Below, one piece after another: positions 1 through 6,989 of a stretch of 17,451 bases of DNA; within the stretch, counting starts at the first letter, position 1; the number at the start of each line of letters is the position of its first letter. The translations under genes were made by a program, and so were the position numbers. This DNA comes from Ignavibacteriaceae bacterium (GTDB lineage Bacteria > Bacteroidota > Ignavibacteria > Ignavibacteriales > Ignavibacteriaceae): contig JARLHB010000533.1 in NCBI GenBank assembly GCA_031292465.1, forward strand, positions 1 through 17,451, read 5' to 3'. The notes beneath the pieces were generated by a model. The model was not told the DNA's origin. It made no database searches and saw nothing but the letters and a program-made list of their open reading frames with translations.

Positions 1-290
1 CCGGTGCTGGCAACTGCACAAAATGCGTCTGTTATACCCGTGCGTATAGTTTTTAACTGCTCTTTAGTCGGATTAGTTATTACCTTGCTGCAGAATCTGA
101 ATTTGGAGAATAATTCAGGATCCAAATCATCCGGTTGGGAAAGTAAGACTAATTCATCTTTTATGGTAGCAGCCAGAAGAGCTTCATTTAGTGAATCGGC
201 ATTCCGGCTAACTTTTTCCACGGTTGCAGCAGCTTCTTCTGCCGACCGGACAAATCTTTCTAACAGGAGTTCAGTAATTTGTTCAGGCAT
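1..290 (-). CDS. lutC: LutC/YkgG-like lactate utilization protein (LUD domain), N-terminal part
   Basis: This reading frame starts at ATG 290 and is open to the window edge, giving about 96 residues; the C-terminal part lies outside. The visible protein begins MPEQITELLLERF. It has a helical, charged N-terminus and ends in ITDAFCAVASTG, which resembles the LutC/LldG motif leading into the glycine-rich LUD core. LutABC-type proteins form an iron-sulfur L-lactate oxidase that yields pyruvate. The gene starts 12 bases after the rhamnulokinase stop, so it is probably the next gene of the same operon. That fits a pathway making lactate from lactaldehyde. No clear Shine-Dalgarno precedes it. The family call rests on a short N-terminal stretch, so it could be another LUD-domain protein; lutA and lutB would be expected further left. 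Confidence 0.62.
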   Translation of the reverse strand, partial: MPEQITELLLERFVRSAEEAAATVEKVSRNADSLNEALLAATIKDELVLLSQPDDLDPELFSKFRFCSKVITNPTKEQLKTIRTGITDAFCAVAST

Positions 291-302
291 TTTTTTCGAA
301 AT

Positions 303-1784
303 CTATTTTAGTATTTTCTTAAAGTTATTTTCGTTTTCATTGAAATAATTTGAATCTAACGGTTCATACTTTTTCACATCAAATGAATTGGAAACTATTT
401 CACGCCATACCCTAAGATTAGGCACTGCACCTGATGCTATTGCCTGCACGCCTATGTTTCCTACCATTGTCCCTTCGATTGGCCCGGCATAAACAGTACC
501 GCCGATTGCATCAGCCGTTAACTGTGTTAAAACTTCATTTTGAATACCTCCGCCGACTGCATGCAATTTTGAAATTTTATTTTCAGTAACCTCTTCTATT
601 TCTTTTATTACGCTTCTATAAGCAAAAGCAAGGCTCTCAAGCACTACGGCAATTATAAATCCCGGATTAGTTTTTACTGTTTGCCCGGTTTCAGTTAAAT
701 ACGCAATTATTTTTTCAGGCATTTCACCGGCTTTTAAAAATCTCGGATCATTTAAATCAACCCAGGCTTTTACAAAGCCTTCCTTTTTTGCAAGTTCACT
801 TAATTCAGGATAAGTATACTCAGTTCCTTTTTCAAGCCAGTATCTTCTGCATTCCTGAATAGGCCAAAGTCCGATTATATTTTTCAGGAACCTTGTTGTA
901 CCTTCAACACCGCCTTCATTTGTAAAATTATATTTCATTGCCTGCGTTGTAAGTGAAGGGCTGTTTAATTCAATTCCCATAAGGGACCACGTACCCGAAC
1001 TTAAGAATGCCCAATTAGTTCCGCTGGCTGGTACTGAAACAACAGCAGATGCAGTATCATGTCCCGCGCTTGCAATTATTGGAATATCAGGACTTAATCC
1101 TGTCTTTTTAGCTATATAAGGCAATAATGTTCCAAGCTTTGTGCCGGGTTCTACAATTTCAGGAAATATTTTTCTTGGGAAGCCAAATTTTTCAATTAGT
1201 TCCCATGACCAGTTCCTTTTAATAGGATCAACAATGCTCGTTGTGGAAGCGATCGAAAATTCTGCTTTCTTCACTCCCGAAAGTAAAAAATTCAGAAAAT
1301 CAGGCATCAATAACATTTTGTCGGAAAAATCCAGGAAGTTCTGTCTTCTTTTCTTTTCAGCAAGTAGCTGGAAGATTGTATTAAACTGTGCAAATTGGAT
1401 TCCCACTCTGCTGTATATATATTCTTTGCTGACAATTTTAAATGCCTCTTCCATCATATCATCGGTACGGTCGTCCCTGTAATGATAAGGGTATCCGATT
1501 ATCCTACCCTCGCAATCGATTAAGGTATAATCCACACCCCAGGTATCAACTCCGATACCACTGAACTCCTTACCAAAAGCTTTCTGCGCTTTTTTCAATC
1601 CCTCTATAATTTCTTCATATATAGCCAAAACATCCCAATGAAATCCTCCCTCATACTGAATATTATGAGTTGTAAAACGATGAACTTCATGTAACGTTAT
1701 TTTTTGATCTTTAAGTATGGCAACTACGCAGCGTCCGCTTTCCGCTCCAAGATCAAAGCCGATGAATTTCTTTTCTTGCATCAT
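303..1784 (-). CDS. rhaB: Rhamnulokinase (FGGY sugar kinase)
   Basis: ATP-dependent kinase that phosphorylates L-rhamnulose to L-rhamnulose 1-phosphate in the cytoplasm. The 493-residue length is normal for the family. Visible motifs are the N-terminal phosphate-binding FIGFDLGAESGR (about 8-19), the RhaB-type GIGVDTWGVDY (about 77-87) with a following YRDDRT, and the C-terminal-domain SSGTWSLMG (about 262-270) and AVGGGIQNE (about 411-419). GVDTWGVDY favours rhamnulokinase over fuculokinase, although enzymes in such loci may accept both ketoses. Two adjacent ATG codons (1784 and 1781) are both possible starts, and neither has a good Shine-Dalgarno. It lies 30 bases after the acetate-kinase-like gene and supplies the aldolase substrate. 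No encapsulation-like extension is seen, so it probably acts outside the shell. Confidence 0.9.
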   Translation of the reverse strand: MMQEKKFIGFDLGAESGRCVVAILKDQKITLHEVHRFTTHNIQYEGGFHWDVLAIYEEIIEGLKKAQKAFGKEFSGIGVDTWGVDYTLIDCEGRIIGYPYHYRDDRTDDMMEEAFKIVSKEYIYSRVGIQFAQFNTIFQLLAEKKRRQNFLDFSDKMLLMPDFLNFLLSGVKKAEFSIASTTSIVDPIKRNWSWELIEKFGFPRKIFPEIVEPGTKLGTLLPYIAKKTGLSPDIPIIASAGHDTASAVVSVPASGTNWAFLSSGTWSLMGIELNSPSLTTQAMKYNFTNEGGVEGTTRFLKNIIGLWPIQECRRYWLEKGTEYTYPELSELAKKEGFVKAWVDLNDPRFLKAGEMPEKIIAYLTETGQTVKTNPGFIIAVVLESLAFAYRSVIKEIEEVTENKISKLHAVGGGIQNEVLTQLTADAIGGTVYAGPIEGTMVGNIGVQAIASGAVPNLRVWREIVSNSFDVKKYEPLDSNYFNENENNFKKILK

Positions 1785-1814
1785 TTTTTTCTGCTGTTTA
1801 AGTGAATAACCCTG

Positions 1815-2987
1815 TTAATTATTTGCCAAATATTTTTGGACTTCTTTTGCGACAATAAACTCTTCATTAGTAGGAATAACTGCAATAAGAATTTTAGATT
1901 CTTTTGCAGAGATTAAACCTTCTTTAGGATTAACTTCATTTTTAGAATCGTCAAGTACAATTCCCAGATTTTCCATACCTGATAATATTTCTTTACGAAG
2001 TGCAGGCGAATTCTGTCCCGCTCCGGCGGTAAAAACTATACAGTCAGCGCTGTTAAGAACGGCAAGGTATTCGCCGATATACCTTTTTACATAATATGCA
2101 AATGTTTTAAATGCCAGTTCAGCTTTTTTATTTCCTTTTCCCATTTCAGTTTCAATGTCCCTGAAATCTCCGCTTATACAAGATATGCCGTATATTCCAC
2201 TTTTAGACATCAGAATATCTGCAGCTTCCTTTATGGAAAGATTTTCTTTTTCCATTAAGTACAGAAGTGCAAACGAATCAAGGTCACCAACTCTTTTTGC
2301 ATTTAATAAACCGCTCTGCGGGCTCATTCCCATTGAAACATCAACCGACCATCCGTCTTTAATTGCACATACTGAAGAACTTCCGCCTAAATGGCATGAA
2401 ATTACTTTATCAGCAGAGTACAATTCTTTTGCGCGCATGCCTATAAACCTGTGGGACGAGCCATGGAATCCATATTTACGAATTCCATACTGTTCAAAAT
2501 ACTTGTAAGGAATGCCGTACATATATGCTTCGGGTGGGATATTTTTATGGAAATGAGTTTCAAACAGCCCTATTAAAGGAGTTGTCTTAAGCAATTTTTT
2601 AAATACTGAAATAGCTGTAATATATACATCCGTATGCACGGGAGCCAGCAGCCTGAAATCTTCCATCGCTTTCAGCACTTCATCAGTCAGTTCTACACAG
2701 CCGGTTATGCCTTTTGCATGAACTGTCTTAAATCCGACTGCAGAAACATCCTCAATAGAAAATTTTTCTTTCAGTGTTTCTAAGGTTATCTCAATTGCAG
2801 CAAAATAGTCGGGAATTTTTTTCTTAACTATTATCTTCTCACCATCATTAAACAGATAAGAAAAAATCCCCTCTTCCTTATCGCCAATCCTTTCAACAGA
2901 AGCCTGAAAGAGAATTTTCATATCGGCCATATCATATAGTTTACACTTATAAGATGTACTGCCGGGATTAGCAATTAAAATTTTCAT
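1815..2987 (-). CDS. ackA: Divergent acetate/propionate-type kinase, probably forming lactate + ATP from lactyl-phosphate
   Basis: ASKHA-fold acyl-phosphate kinase of 390 residues, close to the usual AckA length. Family landmarks are present: N-terminal NPGSTSYK (7-14), LAPVHT (114-119, His118), YGFHGSSH (172-179, His175), CHLGGSSSV, SMGMSPQSGL, KRVGDLD, FTAGAGQNS and a late NEEF. Several residues differ from canonical acetate kinases: the usual Arg of HRVVHGG is Lys87 in FKTVHAK, the catalytic Asp of FDTAFH is Glu143 in FETHFH, and MGTRSGD reads NAKRVGD. The overall fold signature is clear, but the substrate pocket is probably altered. In this operon it would take the acyl-phosphate made by PduL and recover ATP. 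It lies 33 bases after the aldolase gene. The ATG at 2987 fits the family start; the Shine-Dalgarno is weak. Confidence 0.85.
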   Translation of the reverse strand: MKILIANPGSTSYKCKLYDMADMKILFQASVERIGDKEEGIFSYLFNDGEKIIVKKKIPDYFAAIEITLETLKEKFSIEDVSAVGFKTVHAKGITGCVELTDEVLKAMEDFRLLAPVHTDVYITAISVFKKLLKTTPLIGLFETHFHKNIPPEAYMYGIPYKYFEQYGIRKYGFHGSSHRFIGMRAKELYSADKVISCHLGGSSSVCAIKDGWSVDVSMGMSPQSGLLNAKRVGDLDSFALLYLMEKENLSIKEAADILMSKSGIYGISCISGDFRDIETEMGKGNKKAELAFKTFAYYVKRYIGEYLAVLNSADCIVFTAGAGQNSPALRKEILSGMENLGIVLDDSKNEVNPKEGLISAKESKILIAVIPTNEEFIVAKEVQKYLANN

Positions 2988-3020
2988 ATAACTATTCTGC
3001 CCCGCTTAAGAAATTAAATA

Positions 3021-3815
3021 TTAATTATTTTTTAGTTTAGCAATTACTTTTTCAGCAATTTCTCTAATCATTTGTTCATTTATTTTAGTATCACCTGATT
3101 TAGAATCTTCACCAAATGAATTTGTAGAACTCGGCATAGGTGTAGCATCACAAGTGGCAACCCTGCCGGCCATACCGAATTTCTCACGCAATGTCATTAA
3201 GCGGTCTCTTTCATTCTCAGGCAGCACATTAACATTACCAAGCTGAATAGCCTTCCAAACTATGCTTGCCGTATGTTCAAGTGTCTCCATCTTATGATAT
3301 GCATTTAACAGGTCGCTGCCTAAAGTAAGAGCGCCGTGGTTTTCCAATAAAATTGCATCAGAGCTTTTTATAAATTCGCGAATCGAATCAGGAATTTCCA
3401 TTGTTGACGGAAGGCCGTATTTAGCAGTAGGCACAGCGCCTATTACAAGTACTGCTTCAGGAAGTACGCATCTGTTGAGCGGTATGCCTGCAACCGCAAA
3501 GCTTGTAGCATAAGGCGGATGTGCATGAACTACAGATTTAATATCAGGACGCTCCTTATATACTTCAAGGTGCATTTTAACTTCGCTTGAAGGCTTATAT
3601 TTCGGATTGCCGGAAATAACTTTACCGTTCTTATCGACTTTTATTATCATGTCGACATTCATAAATCCTTTGCTAACTCCGGTTGGAGTGGTAAGCAGTT
3701 CATCATCGTTTAGTTTTATTGTTATATTTCCATCGTTGGATGCTACGTATCCGCGCAACCAGATTCTATGCCCGATTTCAACAATTAGTTTCTTTAGTTC
3801 CCATTCATTATTCAT
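3021..3815 (-). CDS. Class II aldolase (fuculose/rhamnulose 1-phosphate type) with C-terminal encapsulation-like helix
   Basis: Zinc-dependent aldolase/adducin-family enzyme expected to cleave L-fuculose or L-rhamnulose 1-phosphate to DHAP and L-lactaldehyde, the volatile intermediate the microcompartment would retain. Visible motifs are GNITIK, TPTGVSKG, SSEVKMH with probable catalytic Glu78, HAHPPYA with zinc ligands His97 and His99, and ENHGAL with His160. These match the Glu73/His92/His94/His155 set of E. coli FucA. The core ends near residue 215. A polar Ser/Thr-rich linker then leads to an amphipathic helix (about 243-264, TKINEQMIREIAEKVIAKL), typical of an encapsulation peptide. ATG 3815 is preceded by a strong AGGAGAT (3821-3827) five bases away. 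It sits 15 bases after the BMC-T gene. FucA-like or RhaD-like specificity cannot be decided here. Confidence 0.88.
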   Translation of the reverse strand: MNNEWELKKLIVEIGHRIWLRGYVASNDGNITIKLNDDELLTTPTGVSKGFMNVDMIIKVDKNGKVISGNPKYKPSSEVKMHLEVYKERPDIKSVVHAHPPYATSFAVAGIPLNRCVLPEAVLVIGAVPTAKYGLPSTMEIPDSIREFIKSSDAILLENHGALTLGSDLLNAYHKMETLEHTASIVWKAIQLGNVNVLPENERDRLMTLREKFGMAGRVATCDATPMPSSTNSFGEDSKSGDTKINEQMIREIAEKVIAKLKNN

Positions 3816-3830
3816 TATTTATCTCCTAGT

Positions 3831-4400
3831 TTAAATTAATTCTCTTAATAACTCTTTATGCGGGTTTTTAATTATTACATAGCCCGCAAGCATGCCTTCC
3901 TGTTTGATGTATTCAACAGCAGGCTTAACAGCGGCTTCTAAGGCGCCTATATCTCCAGCGATTACAGCGTAACCTTTTCCGCCTACAGCCATTGCCACAT
4001 GTACTCTGATGATTTCCAAATCAGCTTCTTTAACAGCATAGTCTGCTGCTTTTATTGCGGAAGCAACTGAAAATGTTTCAATAATCAGCAGCGCACCAAT
4101 CTTTTTGCCTGTATCTATCTGTATAGGCGTATTCCCTGCAATCGCCGGAAAAACACGCGGGTCTATATTCGGTATTGCAATAGCACTTACTACTGAAAAC
4201 CCGCCGACTTCCTTTGCAACTTCAATTGCATTTTCAACGTTTGCGACATCTCCGCGCACTACCATAAAATACTTTCCGGAACAGATTGTACGTGCAATTA
4301 TTTTTTCAACATTAGACGACTTCAACACCTCATCCTGCACCTGGAATCCTTTGTAAATACTTGCAAGCTCAATTATCCCGACTGCATTTCTCGTTTCCAT
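3831..4400 (-). CDS. pduT: BMC-T trimeric shell protein, PduT-like, with pore cysteine
   Basis: Tandem-domain BMC shell protein of 189 residues, with BMC folds at about 5-92 and 98-187. Domain 1 has AVGIIELASIYKGFQ and a RTICSGK segment that lines up with KTICPGK of Salmonella PduT, where the cysteine binds a [4Fe-4S] cluster at the trimer centre; here it is about Cys40. Domain 2 has GALLIIETFSVASAIKAAD and the VGGKGYAVIAGD strand-loop. BMC-T trimers form pseudohexameric facet tiles with a central pore. The gene lies directly after the PduS-like gene, overlapping by one base (TGATG), which suggests coupled translation and a physical partnership. I chose ATG 4400 over the in-frame TTG at 4403 because AGAGGAA (4404-4410) is better spaced for it. 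Confidence 0.9.
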   Translation of the reverse strand: METRNAVGIIELASIYKGFQVQDEVLKSSNVEKIIARTICSGKYFMVVRGDVANVENAIEVAKEVGGFSVVSAIAIPNIDPRVFPAIAGNTPIQIDTGKKIGALLIIETFSVASAIKAADYAVKEADLEIIRVHVAMAVGGKGYAVIAGDIGALEAAVKPAVEYIKQEGMLAGYVIIKNPHKELLRELI

Positions 4401-5698
4401 CAATTCCTCTGAATAATTATTTCTTCTTTTGATATTTTCTTTATCACTCCGTCTATAGAAGCATGAATATTGCTTGATACTTTGCCGGATGCTTTTGCTA
4501 TTAAATCATATTTTTTTACTACAGTACCATCTTTAACAATTGCCTCTGCGGGCGCACCAATATGCTGGTTCAAAGGAACACGCACGGTTCCCGGGTTTAT
4601 ATTCAAATCCTTCAACGGGCCTTCATCCCGGAACATCAATACATCAAGTCTTTGCATAAGTTTTCTCGTTGGTACTTTCCTGTAGTCATACATCGGATGT
4701 ACCGGAATTTCTTCGCCTGTCCATTTTAGATTTTGCTGCCTGAACAAATGCTTCTCTATTACTGTTGCTCCTCGGGGATCCAAACCTTCCGGGCAGGCAT
4801 ACATTGTGCAAAGATTGCATTCACAGCATGAAAAATTACCGGGGAATATCATAGGCAAATCTTCACGAGTAAACATACGGTTTCTCATAGCAGTTTCCGG
4901 CCTCACAGGCTGGCCTAATAAATATCTCGGGCAAAACTCAGTACAAAAATTACATTGATCGCACCCTGCTTTTGCTATGCGGTCTGTGTCATGCTCGGTC
5001 GCAAATCTTTGATACATTGTTACACAGTGATGATCTGCAGGAAGTACAATTAAAGCACCGGTACGCTTTGAGACAACTTTATTTAAATCGTCTTCTAAAA
5101 TTCCCATCATTAGCCCGCCGGATCTTACAACATAATTCGGCGTGGTAATCTTAAACTTTGAAAGTACATCCGCATACGTAGTACCTACAGGTACTTTTAT
5201 AGTAGCAGGTTCTTCAACTGCGCCTGCAACCGCAATAAATTTATCAGCAACAGGCTTGTTAATGCCTATGTTATATAAAGTCTCAACATTCTGTACAACA
5301 CATCCAACAGATATAGGCAGCGCACCCGGCTGTACAACCCGTTTGGTAGTCATATATATTAACGTTACTTCATCACCCGCCGGATAAACATCATCAATAA
5401 CTTCTACTCTTATGTTACCATTAACTTTTTTATTCAGTAATTCAATTTCTTCAGGATGTTTATTCTTTATGCCAATAATACCTTCTTTAGCGCCGGTAAT
5501 TTGCATTACTATCTTAAGGCCGTTTAAAACTTCATCAGGATAATGATGAAGCAGCTCCATATCTTTATGAAGAAGCGGCTCGCATTCGGCGGCATTCATT
5601 ATTATAGTATCAGGCTTCGAATTCAGCTTTACATGCGCTGGAAATCCTGCGCCTCCTGAACCGATAACTCCTAAACTCTCAATTTCATTTAATGTCAT
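4400..5698 (-). CDS. pduS: PduS/RnfC-like flavin and iron-sulfur oxidoreductase
   Basis: BMC-associated electron-transfer protein of 432 residues related to Salmonella PduS and to RnfC. The N-terminal Complex I 51-kDa-type domain carries GSGGAGFPAHVK (13-24), the usual flavin/NADH-binding loop. An SLBB-like segment follows near 155-200. Two [4Fe-4S] motifs are visible: CDQCNFCTEFCP (Cys246, 249, 252, 256) and CCECNLCTMYACP (Cys291, 294, 297, 302). A C-terminal barrel-sandwich-like region spans about 370-430. PduS is known as a cobalamin reductase, but no B12-dependent dehydratase is seen here, so an electron exit for NADH through the adjacent PduT-like protein is the more fitting inference. 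No strong Shine-Dalgarno precedes ATG 5698. The 152-base gap upstream is the largest inside the operon. Confidence 0.88.
   Translation of the reverse strand: MTLNEIESLGVIGSGGAGFPAHVKLNSKPDTIIMNAAECEPLLHKDMELLHHYPDEVLNGLKIVMQITGAKEGIIGIKNKHPEEIELLNKKVNGNIRVEVIDDVYPAGDEVTLIYMTTKRVVQPGALPISVGCVVQNVETLYNIGINKPVADKFIAVAGAVEEPATIKVPVGTTYADVLSKFKITTPNYVVRSGGLMMGILEDDLNKVVSKRTGALIVLPADHHCVTMYQRFATEHDTDRIAKAGCDQCNFCTEFCPRYLLGQPVRPETAMRNRMFTREDLPMIFPGNFSCCECNLCTMYACPEGLDPRGATVIEKHLFRQQNLKWTGEEIPVHPMYDYRKVPTRKLMQRLDVLMFRDEGPLKDLNINPGTVRVPLNQHIGAPAEAIVKDGTVVKKYDLIAKASGKVSSNIHASIDGVIKKISKEEIIIQRN
4404..4410 (-). promoter_or_regulatory. Ribosome binding site deciding the BMC-T start
   Basis: On the minus strand AGAGGAA lies inside the last codons of the PduS-like gene. 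Its GAGG core is five bases before ATG 4400 and only two before the alternative TTG 4403, which supports the ATG. Confidence 0.6.
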
Positions 5699-5764
5699 AA
5701 AACTGTTTCTAATTAAATATAATCACTTCATAAATTTCTATATTATCGTTATTTCTACCACCCC

Positions 5765-5799
5765 CGGCTAAAGCCGCTCCCCTCCTTACTAAGGAGGGG
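5765..5799. repeat. Intergenic GC-rich palindromic element (two adjacent hairpins)
   Basis: Two perfect inverted repeats stand side by side in an otherwise AT-rich gap: CGGCT/AGCCG (5765-5769 with 5772-5776) and CCCCTCCTT/AAGGAGGGG (5779-5787 with 5791-5799, three-base loop). A further AGGGGAG at 5804-5810 could pair instead with CTCCCCT at 5777-5783, giving an alternative fold. No T-run follows on the minus strand, so it is not a standard intrinsic terminator. It looks like a dispersed REP-like element or an mRNA stability/processing hairpin between the shell genes and pduS. Copies elsewhere in the genome cannot be checked here. Confidence 0.6.
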
Positions 5800-5850
5800 A
5801 TTGAGGGGAGGTCGTTGTAACCTAAAACTCTAACTTTATTCACAAATAAT

Positions 5851-6126
5851 TTAAATATCTCTGTAATCCACTTTATCTACTATGGCCATAATTAAAGTTC
5901 TAATCGGCGCCATATCAAGATTAAATACAGATTTTGCAACACCCGGCGCACCGCCACAAACCACAATATCGCCTATTCCCGCACCAACATAATCAATCGC
6001 TATCCATTCACTTCCTTCAGCAGTGCCGTCCGGTAGAACCGGCTGAACTACATAAACAATCTTTCCGTTATAAGCACAGTGCTTTTCACTTGAGGTTACT
6101 TTATTTACCACACGTGCTAAAAACAT
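5851..6126 (-). CDS. BMC-P pentameric shell vertex protein (EutN/CcmL family), copy 1
   Basis: Small beta-barrel vertex protein of 91 residues. It shows the family frame: an N-terminal MFLARVVNKVTSS strand, a central KIVYVVQPVLPDG, AIDYVGAGIGDIVVCGG (the GxGxGD turn) and the C-terminal strand IMAIVDKVDY. BMC-P pentamers close the vertices of the polyhedral shell. Its ATG overlaps the stop of copy 2 by one base (TAATG), so translation is probably coupled. It is the last shell gene before the palindromic gap. Its loop after the turn (GGAPGVAKSVFNLDMAPIR) is less canonical than that of copy 3. Confidence 0.9.
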   Translation of the reverse strand: MFLARVVNKVTSSEKHCAYNGKIVYVVQPVLPDGTAEGSEWIAIDYVGAGIGDIVVCGGAPGVAKSVFNLDMAPIRTLIMAIVDKVDYRDI

Positions 6127-6389
6127 TAAGATATCTCATCAACTAAAGCAACAATGCTGGCATTAACCGGTGCAAAACCGGAATCAAACGCCTGGGCCGC
6201 ATCAGTGCTTGTAACATAAACAACTGTGTCTCCGCCCGATGCAATATTTTTAGGATCAGCCGCAACAAGCGGCGGATCCGTTTTATTTCCATCCACTGAA
6301 ACCGGCTGAAGAATATACATCCTGCATCCGTCCAGTTCCTTAACTTTTTTTGATGCCCAGACAACTCCTGTTACTACACCCAGTTTCAT
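6126..6389 (-). CDS. BMC-P pentameric shell vertex protein (EutN/CcmL family), copy 2
   Basis: EutN/CcmL-family protein of 87 residues starting MKLGVVTGVVWASKK, with RMYILQPVSVDGN in the middle and SIVALVDEIS at the end. The usual GxGxGD turn is altered to NIASGGDTVVYV, so this copy is more diverged than copies 3 and 4. It begins two bases after the stop of copy 3 and ends overlapping the start of copy 1, forming a tight three-gene pentamer cassette. Role inferred from family: vertex cap of the shell, possibly mixed with the paralogs or used at particular vertices. Confidence 0.87.
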   Translation of the reverse strand: MKLGVVTGVVWASKKVKELDGCRMYILQPVSVDGNKTDPPLVAADPKNIASGGDTVVYVTSTDAAQAFDSGFAPVNASIVALVDEIS

Positions 6390-6391
6390 AA

Positions 6392-6673
6392 TTAACTCTT
6401 AACCGTATGTAATACTTGTACGTTATCTATTATAGCAATAACAGCCGCATCAATCGGAGCGTTTTTAGTCGCTTCTGTCATCCGGGCAGACGAACCGTAG
6501 GAAAGGAGTACAAAGTTACCTTCGCCTGCCTGGACGGCATCCACAGCAACATGATATGCTTTTAAAGGATTTCCTTCATGGTCAACTTCTTTACACAACA
6601 GAAGTTTTTTACCTTTTAAGTTTTCATCTTTCTGCGTTGAAACGATTGTTCCGATCACTTTTGCAAAAATCAT
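6392..6673 (-). CDS. BMC-P pentameric shell vertex protein (EutN/CcmL family), copy 3
   Basis: The most canonical EutN/CcmL protein of the trio, 93 residues: MIFAKVIGTIVSTQKDENL, then GKKLLLCKEVDHEGN, AVDAVQAGEGNFVLLSYGSSAR and AAVIAIIDNV. The SYGSSAR-MTEATKNAPID segment closely resembles that of copy 4 (CSSSSARITQMTRNVASD), so these two are the closest pair. It lies 11 bases downstream of a BMC-H gene. Expected role is closing the shell's vertices. Confidence 0.92.
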   Translation of the reverse strand: MIFAKVIGTIVSTQKDENLKGKKLLLCKEVDHEGNPLKAYHVAVDAVQAGEGNFVLLSYGSSARMTEATKNAPIDAAVIAIIDNVQVLHTVKS

Positions 6674-6684
6674 TTTAATCCATC

Positions 6685-6960
6685 TTATCTGTTAAATGTC
6701 AGATCAAGGTCGTCAACAGGACGTGGTATAATTAATTGTGAAACTACTTCGCCTATTTTGGAAGCGGCTTCTGCGCCGGCTTCTATTGCCGAACGAACTG
6801 CAGCTACATCGCCTTCAACTATAAACGATACATAACCGCTGCCAACCTGGCGCCATTCGATTAATTCCACATTTGCCGCCTTTATAGCAGTATCTGCACC
6901 CTGAATTAATGGTGCAAATCCCTTTGTCTCAAGAATTCCAATTGCATTTTTAACAGCCAT
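6685..6960 (-). CDS. BMC-H hexameric shell protein, pore type VGSGY
   Basis: Canonical PduA/CcmK-like BMC domain of 91 residues. The start AVKNAIGILETKGFAPLIQGAD and the middle GDVAAVRSAIEAGAEAA are typical, and the end IIPRPVDDLDL is the usual post-helix tail. The loop lining the sixfold pore reads QVGSGYVS, like the GSG pore of PduA, which favours small polar molecules. Hexamers tile the shell facets. A Shine-Dalgarno-like AAGGAAT (6967-6973) precedes the ATG. It lies 29 bases downstream of the aldehyde dehydrogenase gene. Confidence 0.94.
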   Translation of the reverse strand: MAVKNAIGILETKGFAPLIQGADTAIKAANVELIEWRQVGSGYVSFIVEGDVAAVRSAIEAGAEAASKIGEVVSQLIIPRPVDDLDLTFNR

Positions 6961-6989
6961 TTTATTATTCCTTATTTTTATAAAAATTA

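Noticed and set aside
4..348. Plus-strand frame overlapping the start of the window
   Set aside because: It runs antisense to the LutC-like gene and the end of rhaB, both of which have recognisable motifs; no product resembles its translation.
5779..5799. Palindrome as an intrinsic terminator
   Set aside because: The stem is strong, but neither strand has a T-run directly after it, and the operon clearly continues across it.
6143..6364. Second minus-strand frame inside BMC-P copy 2
   Set aside because: Fully overlaps a recognisable EutN/CcmL gene in another frame; arginine-rich translation without family features.
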